Assembly (NCBI GenBank): GCA_016215705.1 | Contig: JACRIR010000131.1 | Span: 1 to 21,594 of the forward strand | Origin: Candidatus Poribacteria bacterium | Lineage (GTDB): Bacteria > Abyssobacteria > SURF-5 | Direction of reading: 5' to 3' | DNA length: 21,594 nt | Shown: in pieces, positions 13,575-19,920 of the stretch | Numbering within the stretch: the stretch's first letter is position 1 | Layout: the number at the start of each line of letters is the position of its first letter | Position numbers and translations under genes: made by a program | Notes under the pieces: generated by a model | What the model was told of the DNA's origin: nothing | Seen by the model: the letters and a program-made list of their open reading frames with translations, nothing else | The model's database searches: none

Positions 13575-14480
13575 TTACGCAGCGCGTCCGCCCAAAAAGT
13601 TTTCCACCTGTTCCAGTGTCGGAATATCGCCCCATCCATTCATGCCTGAGCACATAAGAGCTGCCGCTGCATTCGCGAAACGAGCCGTGCGCTCGATGGG
13701 CCAACCCTTCAAGTGACCATACAAATACGCTCCCTGGTACACACCTCCTGCTCCCGTCGTGTCAACCGCATCGATCTCGAACCCCGGAGCGCTGACGATC
13801 CCTTGTCGCGTGATAGTAACGCTTCCTTCTTTCCCTCGCGTGACGCCGACGAGCTTGAGATCATATTTTTTCAGCAGACGTTCGGCGGCGGCAACAGGGT
13901 CTTTTTCATCGACGAGTTCACAGCCGATTTCGCGCGCGGGGATGAATATGTCGGCCATTTCCAAAACCTCTTCGAGTCCGGGAAACAATGCGTCTGCATC
14001 GACCGAAACAGGCACACCGGCCTCTCTTGCAGCCTCGCACGCGGCTATCACTGCCGGCGTATAGATGTCCACGTGCAGCAGCTTGGCTGATTTGACGGCA
14101 TTCAAATCAACTGTGTCAGCCGGAACGGATAATCCGCAGCCGGGATTGAAAGCGATCGAGCGTTTCTTTGTCGCAGCGTCGACCAGCACGATCGAGAACG
14201 GTGTCGAATCACCCTCGGAGAGCCGAAGTGAATTCGTTTCTATTCCCTCCACCTTCATACCGTCGGCGATAAAGCGTCCATACTCGTCATCTCCGAGCAT
14301 TCCCATATAGTTCGTCTTCATCCCAAGTCGCTGGAGCGTCACCAAAGCATTCCCGACCGGTCCTCCATGATGCTTATGGAAGTCGAGCACCAAAACCGTC
14401 TCGTCTATTTGGGGAATACTTGTAACTGTCGCTTTCAAATCCACGACCGCGAGACCAACCCCCACAACGTCAACTGCCAT
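13575..14480 (-). CDS. PfkB-family carbohydrate kinase homologue lacking the catalytic Asp
   Basis: The 301-residue protein has the ribokinase/PfkB fold: N-terminal VVGVGLAVVDL, the first family signature region HHGGPVGNALVTLQRLG (37-53) with MGMLGDDEYGRF, a substrate-lid region, LVGVTRGKEGS (210-220), and the second signature AVDTTGAGGVYQGAYLYG (238-255). In active members that motif is DTxGAGD, the last Asp being the catalytic base; here it is Gly246, encoded by GGT at 13745-13743. The rest of the motif and the anion hole are intact. The start ATG 14480 has a strong GGAGGAGT site. It lies 16 bp after the flavodoxin-like gene in the same direction, so they are probably co-transcribed. It may be an altered or inactive sugar/nucleoside kinase; the substrate is unknown. 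Confidence 0.88.
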   Translation of the reverse strand: MAVDVVGVGLAVVDLKATVTSIPQIDETVLVLDFHKHHGGPVGNALVTLQRLGMKTNYMGMLGDDEYGRFIADGMKVEGIETNSLRLSEGDSTPFSIVLVDAATKKRSIAFNPGCGLSVPADTVDLNAVKSAKLLHVDIYTPAVIAACEAAREAGVPVSVDADALFPGLEEVLEMADIFIPAREIGCELVDEKDPVAAAERLLKKYDLKLVGVTRGKEGSVTITRQGIVSAPGFEIDAVDTTGAGGVYQGAYLYGHLKGWPIERTARFANAAAALMCSGMNGWGDIPTLEQVENFLGGRAA

Positions 14481-14496
14481 ATACTCCTCCTTCGCT

Positions 14497-15132
14497 TCAC
14501 TTATTGTTTCTCAATCGCTCCGCCGCTTTCTCAACTGCCGCGACGGCATCCGCGTCGTTTTCCCACTGATTGAACATCTCCGGCGTGATCGTCAGTTCAT
14601 GGGCTGCATCCCCAAGCATCTGGTACAGGCCGCCGATCTTGCATTCCTTGTGGCGGCCGCACTTGAAACACGGAGGAACCCGCGACTGGAACCGTACGAC
14701 GTCAATTACGTTGACCTCAAAATTGCGGAGCATTCTCTGGAACTGTTTTTCGGAGGCATCGAGCATCATCCCTCCGCCCACCACCAGCACGAAAGGCTTT
14801 CCTGCTATGGGAATGCTCACATGTCGATATCCGAAGAATCTTTCGACAAAACTCGTCGCCATCGTGTTTATCGAGTCGAAATATACCGGCGCGCCCACGA
14901 CAACGGCGTCAGCCTCCTTGATCTTCCGATAATAAGGCAACAGGTCATCCTTCAACATGCAGACTTGTGGCCGCGCACACAGATGCACACAGCCTTTGCA
15001 GCCTGAATAGCTCAGCCCCGCGAGCTTGACAAACTCCGTCTCCTGCCCGCTTTTGTTGAGGATTGCCTTCACCATACGGTCGACGTTTCCCTCACGGCCC
15101 ACCGCGCCCGCGCTGAATCCTATGACTTTCAT
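14497..15132 (-). CDS. Flavodoxin-fold NAD(P)H-dependent FMN reductase / iron-sulfur flavoprotein-like protein
   Basis: The 211-residue product starts with MKVIGFSAGAVGREGNVDRMV, a flavodoxin-like FMN phosphate loop, and has ADAVVVGAPVYFDSINTMATSFVERFF (77-100 region, given in part) typical of the multimeric flavodoxin/WrbA-Isf group. Residues 45-58 hold C-x2-C-x3-C-x5-C (GCKGCVHLCARPQVC), close to the cysteine cluster of archaeal Isf proteins, which binds a 4Fe-4S centre. A second group, C155-x2-C158-x5-C164 (PPCFKCGRHKEC), lies near the C-terminus. A redox role is likely; the partner is unknown. ATG 15132 is chosen over the longer frame from 15204 because AAAGGA precedes it and the fold starts there. 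First gene of a two-gene unit with the PfkB homologue. Confidence 0.85.
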   Translation of the reverse strand: MKVIGFSAGAVGREGNVDRMVKAILNKSGQETEFVKLAGLSYSGCKGCVHLCARPQVCMLKDDLLPYYRKIKEADAVVVGAPVYFDSINTMATSFVERFFGYRHVSIPIAGKPFVLVVGGGMMLDASEKQFQRMLRNFEVNVIDVVRFQSRVPPCFKCGRHKECKIGGLYQMLGDAAHELTITPEMFNQWENDADAVAAVEKAAERLRNNK

Positions 15133-15194
15133 TCCTAATCCTTTCTCCTTTCGGGAAGCAATGCTCTCATTTTGGTTTGAATACAGGATACTCA

Positions 15195-15223
15195 ATACTA
15201 TCATCTGTATTTAAGATTGTCGA
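15195..15223 (-). promoter_or_regulatory. Candidate promoter of the flavoprotein-pfkB unit
   Basis: Minus-strand TCGACA (15223-15218), 17-bp spacer, TAGTAT (15200-15195). The leader to ATG 15132 would be about 55 nt. Spacing is ideal, the boxes are moderate. Confidence 0.4.
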
Positions 15224-15330
15224 GAACGCCGGCAGTCACGTCTTCTTGCGAATTCGCCCGCCGGCCCCTGTTACACAACAATGAAAGAAATTCTAACGCT
15301 TTCATAACGGGAGCACAGAAAAAGAAAACT

Positions 15331-15490
15331 GTTCATTCGTGATTCGCATAATTCGTGGCATTCGTGATCCAACTCTTCTTCTCCATCTGCGTAATTCGTC
15401 TCGCGCCTTGCGCGATTCGCGATGACATTCGTGTTCCCAAAGTTTCTTCTTCTTTTTGGTCGCGTCTCTACCCTCTGCGGTAAGAAAAGC
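15331..15490. repeat. AATTCG-rich dispersed repeat, copy in the 15133-15661 gap
   Basis: Begins GTTCATTCGTGATTCGCATA, continues with iterated ATTCGTGGCATTCGTGATCC phrases and ends in a TTTCTTCTTCTTTTTGG pyrimidine run. The opening is nearly the same as 21535-21583 (GTTCATTCGTGTAATTCGCA...). It fills the middle of the 529-bp divergent gap, between the flavoprotein promoter and the Lol-like operon promoter. Minus-strand open frames through it are repeat translations. Confidence 0.8.
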
Positions 15491-15508
15491 CATTTTGGTC
15501 GGCGCTGA

Positions 15509-15537
15509 TTGGCTAAAGCTTCATAAAACGATATAAT
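15509..15537 (+). promoter_or_regulatory. Sigma70-type promoter of the Lol-like operon
   Basis: TTGGCT (15509-15514), 17-bp spacer, perfect TATAAT (15532-15537). Transcription would start near 15544 with a leader of about 118 nt before the LolA-like gene. Confidence 0.7.
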
Positions 15538-15559
15538 GAGCTCGTAAGATTCGGGAGGC

Positions 15560-15634
15560 ATGATGATTACCGGGAGATGTAGCCGCGCGAAGCGTGGAGT
15601 CAGAAGTACAGGGTCAAAAATCGCTGGACCGTAG
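15560..15634 (+). CDS. Possible 24-codon leader peptide upstream of the LolA-like gene
   Basis: ATG-ATG at 15560/15563 is preceded by GGGAGG, a better ribosome site than that of the LolA-like gene itself. The frame encodes a basic peptide (MMITGRCSRAKRGVRSTGSK, then IAGP) and ends with TAG at 15632, 27 bp before ATG 15662 and in the same frame. It begins just after the promoter. It may be a regulatory upstream ORF or chance; part of it is repeat-like sequence also seen near 19818. Confidence 0.25.
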   Translation: MMITGRCSRAKRGVRSTGSKIAGP

Positions 15635-15661
15635 ACTGTGAACCGTAGACCGTAGAGAGCG

Positions 15662-16519
15662 ATGTATAAAGAAAACATCTTTGCCATTCTGAGCAAAAGC
15701 GTCATTCTGGGCGCAATCACGATTCTTGTATGTGCGGCCGCGGTCAGCGCGGAGGACTTGCCGCAGCCGACGGCGAGTTCCGCTGCCATTTCGGAGAACA
15801 AGAAGGTTCTCACCAACTTCATCGGCGAGAGTGGCAAGCTGAACATAGAGGCCGTCGTGAAGCACTTCGAGGACTTGTATCGTTCCGACAGCAGTATGTC
15901 GCAAGTCGAGTTGACAACCGTCAAGCCGAGCAACCAGAGAACACTTCGCATGCAGGTATGGACGCAAGGTAAAGAGAAAGTGCTTATCGTTATTCAAGCG
16001 CCGGCCCGCGAAGAGGGCACGGCAACACTCAAGGTGGAGAAGAACCTTTGGAATTACCTGCCGCGGATCAAACGCACAATCCGCATACCTCCCTCGATGA
16101 TGCTTGCCTCGTGGATGGGAAGCGATTTCACGAACGACGATCTTGTAAAGGAATCGTCTCTGACCGAGGACTACACGTATGAACTGGTCGGCCGGTCGGA
16201 GAAGCCGGATGGCTGGCTTGTCAAGTTCGACGCCAAGCCGGACACGGTCGGCCTGTGGAAGCGATTCGAACTCATTGTCTCGGCCGATGGGCAGATTCCA
16301 GTCGAAGCGCGGTACTACGACCGAAAAGGGCGATTGGCAAGAACACTCTACTGGACCGACGTGAAGGAGTTCGACGCGCGCCGAATTCCATCGCGCCTCA
16401 CGTTGATCCCGGAAGACTCTGAAGGTCACAAGACCGAGTTGGTCTATCTGAATATTGACTTCGATGTCGAAGCGCCGGACAGCATGTTCAGCCTCTCGGC
16501 GCTCGAACAGAAACGCTGA
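15662..16519 (+). CDS. LolA-like outer-membrane lipoprotein-sorting family protein
   Basis: A 285-residue exported protein with signal peptide (residues 1-30, cleavage after AAAVSA). The mature part matches the LolA-like 'outer membrane lipoprotein-sorting' family: ETTVKPSNQRTLRMQVWTQG-type antiparallel strands, EKVLIVIQAPAREEGTATLKVEKNLWNYLPRIKRTIRIPPSMM (in part), the family-typical SWMGSDFTNDDLV at about 149-161, LVGRSEKPDGW, and RRIPSRLTLIPEDSEGHKTELVY. Such proteins have a half-barrel that binds acyl chains and appear next to LolCDE-type ABC transporters, as here. The two permeases, ATPase and barrel genes follow in order. The ribosome site (GAGAG) is weak and directly preceded by short ACCGTAGAC repeats. 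It is probably the periplasmic carrier of the system; the cargo is unknown. Confidence 0.85.
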   Translation: MYKENIFAILSKSVILGAITILVCAAAVSAEDLPQPTASSAAISENKKVLTNFIGESGKLNIEAVVKHFEDLYRSDSSMSQVELTTVKPSNQRTLRMQVWTQGKEKVLIVIQAPAREEGTATLKVEKNLWNYLPRIKRTIRIPPSMMLASWMGSDFTNDDLVKESSLTEDYTYELVGRSEKPDGWLVKFDAKPDTVGLWKRFELIVSADGQIPVEARYYDRKGRLARTLYWTDVKEFDARRIPSRLTLIPEDSEGHKTELVYLNIDFDVEAPDSMFSLSALEQKR

Positions 16520-16530
16520 GGAGAACAGTC

Positions 16531-16597
16531 GCGCATATTCGGGGACACCATGCCGCATGGTGTCCCCGAATATGCGCGGTATGGTGTCCCCGAAATA
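16531..16597. repeat. 47-bp perfect inverted repeat plus half copy, GGGGACAC...GTGTCCCC family
   Basis: Arms 16531-16553 and 16555-16577 are 23-nt exact reverse complements around a single C. A half copy (GGTATGGTGTCCCCGAAATA) follows at about 16579-16598. It occupies most of the 112-bp gap between LolA-like and first permease genes, so it would be a very stable hairpin in the operon mRNA. The CCATG/CATGG tip differs from the CGATG/CATCG of the other copies on both arms. Confidence 0.95.
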
Positions 16598-16631
16598 AGC
16601 GCCGAAATGTTTGCATCAAAATGAGGTCGGC

Positions 16632-17885
16632 ATGAGCCGCAGCACATTGCGCATCGCATGGCGGAATCTAGGGCGCAACAAACGGAGGACTCTTCTCGCC
16701 ATCGGCGCCATCGCCCTCGGGCAGGCTACGCTCGTTTTCGTAAACGGCTTGATGGCCGGCTCGTTCAACAACATGATCAAAGCTGTGACGGGTCCGCTTG
16801 TCGGCCACGTCCAGATTCATCATCGGCAGTGGCGAGAGGAGCGCGCGATTGACCTGACCATTGACAATGTCTCGCGGCTGAGCGCCGAAATACGAGCGCT
16901 TCCGACCGTGAAGAGCGTTCTGCCCCGCATCTACGCCCCCGCGCTTTCAGCAAGCGGCGAGCAGAAAGACCAGCCCGCCGCCGCCGAGCCTGCGGTGATT
17001 GTGGGAGTGGACGCTGAGGGGGAAGCGGGAAAAGGCGGCCTGTTGGAATCGCTCACGCCGGATGAGCTTCCGCGCGAGCAGTCGGTCGTGATCGGTGAGG
17101 CGCTCGCGAACAGGCTGTCCATAGCGCCCGGCCAGTCCATTGCGATAATCGGGCAGGATGCAAATGGGTATCCGGTGAGCGACCTGTTCCATGTGAGGGG
17201 CATTGTCAAGAGCAGCGTGGATATTGTGAAGACGATGGGCGTGGTCATGTCCATCGCCGATGCGTCGAAACTACTCGATATGCCGGACAAGGCCCACGAG
17301 ATCATCGTACACGGAGAAGACTACAACCGGGCCGAGGCTTTGGCCGCCCTCATCGCGCAACTGCCGGCGCTCGCCGGCGCCGAGGTAGTGTGGTGGAGGG
17401 AATCACTCCCTGAGTTGGGCACACTGATTGATCTCAAGGGGTGGTTTGACCTTATCTTTTTGGCGATAGTGTTTGTCGCCGCCGCTGCCGGCATCGCAAA
17501 CACCGCGACCATGTCCACGTTTGAGCGCACGCATGAGTTCGGTATGCTGCTTGCCGTCGGAGCCCGTCCCAGGCGGATCGTATCGATGGTGATTATCGAA
17601 TCAATCGTCGTCGGATTGGTTGGGGTGGCTATCGGGTCGGTCATCGGCGCCGCCATTGTCATGATTACCTCGCGCACCGGCATTGATTACGCCGCGCTCG
17701 GAGGCATTCGCGCCGATGACATAGCATTCAGCGGCCTGAGTCTTTCATACGTTATCTATCCGATCCTCGAGGCGCGCCATATTGTTTTCGGTGTGCTCGC
17801 CGTAACGGCGACGTCGGTGATCGCCTCGGTATGGCCTGCCGCGCTTGCCTCGCGGCTCGAGCCTGTGAAGGCCATGAACCTATGA
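16632..17885 (+). CDS. ABC transporter permease, LolC/LolE-MacB (FtsX-like) type, first of pair
   Basis: A 417-residue inner-membrane protein with the one-plus-three topology of FtsX-like permeases: TM1 about 20-43, a large periplasmic domain (about 45-270), then TMs about 272-294, 318-347 and 384-405. The cytoplasmic loop STFERTHEFGMLLAVGARPRR and the ending ALASRLEPVKAMNL are family hallmarks. ATG 16632 with GAGGT upstream is chosen over the in-frame TTG at 16611. It overlaps the next permease gene by 4 bp (ATGA), indicating translational coupling. With its partner it should form a heterodimer driven by the ATPase at 19113, as LolC/LolE do to release lipoproteins from the inner membrane. 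Whether the substrate is lipoprotein, lipid or something else cannot be read. Confidence 0.9.
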   Translation: MSRSTLRIAWRNLGRNKRRTLLAIGAIALGQATLVFVNGLMAGSFNNMIKAVTGPLVGHVQIHHRQWREERAIDLTIDNVSRLSAEIRALPTVKSVLPRIYAPALSASGEQKDQPAAAEPAVIVGVDAEGEAGKGGLLESLTPDELPREQSVVIGEALANRLSIAPGQSIAIIGQDANGYPVSDLFHVRGIVKSSVDIVKTMGVVMSIADASKLLDMPDKAHEIIVHGEDYNRAEALAALIAQLPALAGAEVVWWRESLPELGTLIDLKGWFDLIFLAIVFVAAAAGIANTATMSTFERTHEFGMLLAVGARPRRIVSMVIIESIVVGLVGVAIGSVIGAAIVMITSRTGIDYAALGGIRADDIAFSGLSLSYVIYPILEARHIVFGVLAVTATSVIASVWPAALASRLEPVKAMNL

Positions 17886-19111
17886 TTCGCTCGGTATCAG
17901 CCAAATATGCGATGCGGAGTCTGCTCAGCCACCCGATGAGGTCCATCCTCTCGATGACCGGCATTGGCGTGGGGTGCGCGATGGCCCTTTTCGCCACTTC
18001 ATACGTCGGTGGCGAGGCCGAGTGGCAGATACGAGCGGTCTCTGAGAGCGGGGCTGGTCACATCAGCATTGTGCCCAACGGATGGATCGAGAAGCGTGAG
18101 AACTCGGTGCGACTCGCGGATTGGGAACACGCGCTTGAGGCGGCGCAGTCTCTGCCCGGTGTGAAAGCGATCACGTTTCGCGCCCGCGCGAACGGTCTCC
18201 TCGCTTTCGGAAATCGGACGGCCGGCGTCGAGGTCACCGGCGTGGACCCGGAGAGGGAGTCCCGCTCGAACCGCATCGTTTACAAGGCCAAACTGGAAGG
18301 GCGATACTTGCGACCGGACGATTCAGGCGTTGTCGTGATTGGCCGAACGCTTGCCGGGAGGCTTGACGTGGGATTAGACGATGATCTCTATGTCACGATG
18401 GCCGGCCGCGACGAGATACAGAGCGCAATGCTCAGGATTGTGGGTATTCTCGAAACAGGCAGCCGGGACATCGACGCCGCCATTTGTCATGTGACGCTCC
18501 CGGATATCGAACGAATGACCGGCTACACAGGCCCGGGCGAAATCAGCATTCTCCTGACAGACTACAGGTTGATCGAGACTGACCGGAAAGACCTCGCCGC
18601 GAGACTCTCCGGAAGCAATACGGTGATTACTTGGGAAGATTCCAATCCGGGCCTCGCCGCGAACGTGAAAGGCGATACGGTGTTCATGAACGCTTTGGCG
18701 GGCATTATAGTGATTGTCGTCGCTCTCGGGATTGCCAGCGCACAACTGACCACGGTGCTTGAGCGTCGCCATGAATTCGCGATCCTGTCCGCCCTGGGCA
18801 TGAGAGGCGGCCAGGTAGTCGGTCTCGTCGCGCTCGAGGCGCTTGCCGTCGGAGTGGCAGGGGCGCTTGTCGCACTCGTGCTTGGCGGCCCTCTAACGTA
18901 CTACCTTTCCACGCATGGCATCAATTTCGCCTCGCTTATCGGAGAAGGATTCGGCAACGTGCTGCTTGATCCACGTATGTATTGTGTGTTTGGCCCATGG
19001 CTCATCTGGTATGCTTTGGCAATCTCGGTAACGGCGACGGCGCTCGTCTCGGTGTATCCGGCGTGGCTCGCCACAAGGGTTGATCCGGCCGAAGCGATGA
19101 GGAAAGTGTGA
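17882..19111 (+). CDS. ABC transporter permease, LolC/LolE-MacB (FtsX-like) type, second of pair
   Basis: A 409-residue FtsX-like permease: TM1 about 21-43, periplasmic domain about 45-265 (SGAGHISIVPNGW at 57-69), TMs about 268-292, 312-336 and 371-393. It has the loop TTVLERRHEFAILSALGMRG and the ending WLATRVDPAEAMRKV. Its sequence is clearly different from the first permease, so the transporter is a heterodimer. The start ATG 17882 overlaps the upstream stop TGA; the frame extends upstream to a GTG at 17831, but that part has no family similarity. The ATPase gene follows after 1 bp. Confidence 0.9.
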   Translation: MIRSVSAKYAMRSLLSHPMRSILSMTGIGVGCAMALFATSYVGGEAEWQIRAVSESGAGHISIVPNGWIEKRENSVRLADWEHALEAAQSLPGVKAITFRARANGLLAFGNRTAGVEVTGVDPERESRSNRIVYKAKLEGRYLRPDDSGVVVIGRTLAGRLDVGLDDDLYVTMAGRDEIQSAMLRIVGILETGSRDIDAAICHVTLPDIERMTGYTGPGEISILLTDYRLIETDRKDLAARLSGSNTVITWEDSNPGLAANVKGDTVFMNALAGIIVIVVALGIASAQLTTVLERRHEFAILSALGMRGGQVVGLVALEALAVGVAGALVALVLGGPLTYYLSTHGINFASLIGEGFGNVLLDPRMYCVFGPWLIWYALAISVTATALVSVYPAWLATRVDPAEAMRKV

Positions 19112-19112
19112 A

Positions 19113-19817
19113 ATGAATGATTCCATGAACGAAATCCTTGTCTCGGCGCAGGACGTGAGCAAGGTGTACAAGACGGGTAACATCGAGACACCCGCGTTGA
19201 GAGGAGTCACGCTCGACGTGAGGCATCGTGATTTTCTATCGATCGTCGGCCCGTCCGGAAGCGGGAAGACAACGCTGCTCAATCTTATTGGCGCGCTCGA
19301 TTCGGTGACCCGCGGCCGTCTCACGGTTCTCGATCAGGATATCTCGGCAATGAGCAAGCGCGAGCGGGCCGATTTGCGGCTGCGCTCGCTCGGCTTCGTG
19401 TTCCAGGCGTACAACCTTCTGCCTGTGCTGACCGCCGTTGAAAACGTCGAGTTCGTCCTGGAACTGCAAGGCGTAGGAGACGAACGCCGGAAGCGTGCCC
19501 GCCAAATTCTCGAACAACTGCATCTCTCCGAGCTTGCCGACCGGCGCCCGACCGAGCTTTCCGGCGGCCAGCAACAGCGTGTCGCAGTCGCGCGCGCGGT
19601 CGCCTCGAGGCCGAGACTGGTGCTCGCCGATGAGCCCACGGCGAATCTTGACGGAGAAAACGCGGAGAATCTTCTTAGAATGATGCGCGACCTCAACGAA
19701 CGCGACGGGATCACGTTCATTTTCTCGACGCATGACCCGCGCGTTATCTCGTACGCGCATCGAGTGGTGACGCTCGTTGACGGACAGGTCGTCAACGACG
19801 AGAGGAAGAATTCCTAG
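19113..19817 (+). CDS. ABC transporter ATP-binding protein, LolD/MacB type
   Basis: A 234-residue ATPase with Walker A GPSGSGKT (46-53), Q-loop Gln98 in FVFQAYNLLPVLTA, signature [14 protein letters not shown] (149-162), Walker B LVLADEP (169-175), D-loop NLDGE and switch His207 in FSTHDPR. FQAYNLLPVLTAVENVE is typical of the LolD/MacB/FtsE branch that powers FtsX-like permeases rather than transport channels. It starts 1 bp after the second permease stop, with GAGGAAAG upstream; ATG 19125 is an alternative. It energises the two permeases before it. Confidence 0.93.
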   Translation: MNDSMNEILVSAQDVSKVYKTGNIETPALRGVTLDVRHRDFLSIVGPSGSGKTTLLNLIGALDSVTRGRLTVLDQDISAMSKRERADLRLRSLGFVFQAYNLLPVLTAVENVEFVLELQGVGDERRKRARQILEQLHLSELADRRPTELSGGQQQRVAVARAVASRPRLVLADEPTANLDGENAENLLRMMRDLNERDGITFIFSTHDPRVISYAHRVVTLVDGQVVNDERKNS

Positions 19818-19842
19818 CGGGAGATGTGGCCGTGCGAAAATC

Positions 19843-19920
19843 GTCATTCCTGCGAACGCGGGAATCCATTTCAAGTTGCCCAAACCGAAAAACATGGGTT
19901 CCTATTTTTGCGGGAATGAC
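19843..19920. repeat. REPIN-like pair of inverted REP elements
   Basis: Two 26-bp elements in inverse orientation (19843-19868 and 19895-19920), each a variant of the GTCATTCCCGC...GGGAATCCA sequence intact at 13428-13453, enclose a 26-bp centre. The second, read on the complement, begins GTCATTCCCGCAAAAATAGG. Paired, inverted REPs are the mobile form of REP sequences. Its right end supplies the ATG (19916) assigned to the barrel protein. Confidence 0.8.

Noticed and set aside
15271-15951. 226-codon minus-strand frame
   Set aside because: It is made of dispersed-repeat translation plus the antisense of the LolA-like gene, and crosses that operon's promoter.
15614-16558. 314-codon minus-strand frame opposite the LolA-like gene
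   Set aside because: The plus-strand frame has a signal peptide and family motifs; the antisense frame has none.
19843-19920. Insertion sequence
   Set aside because: Only 78 bp with no transposase and no evident target duplication; it fits a REP pair better.
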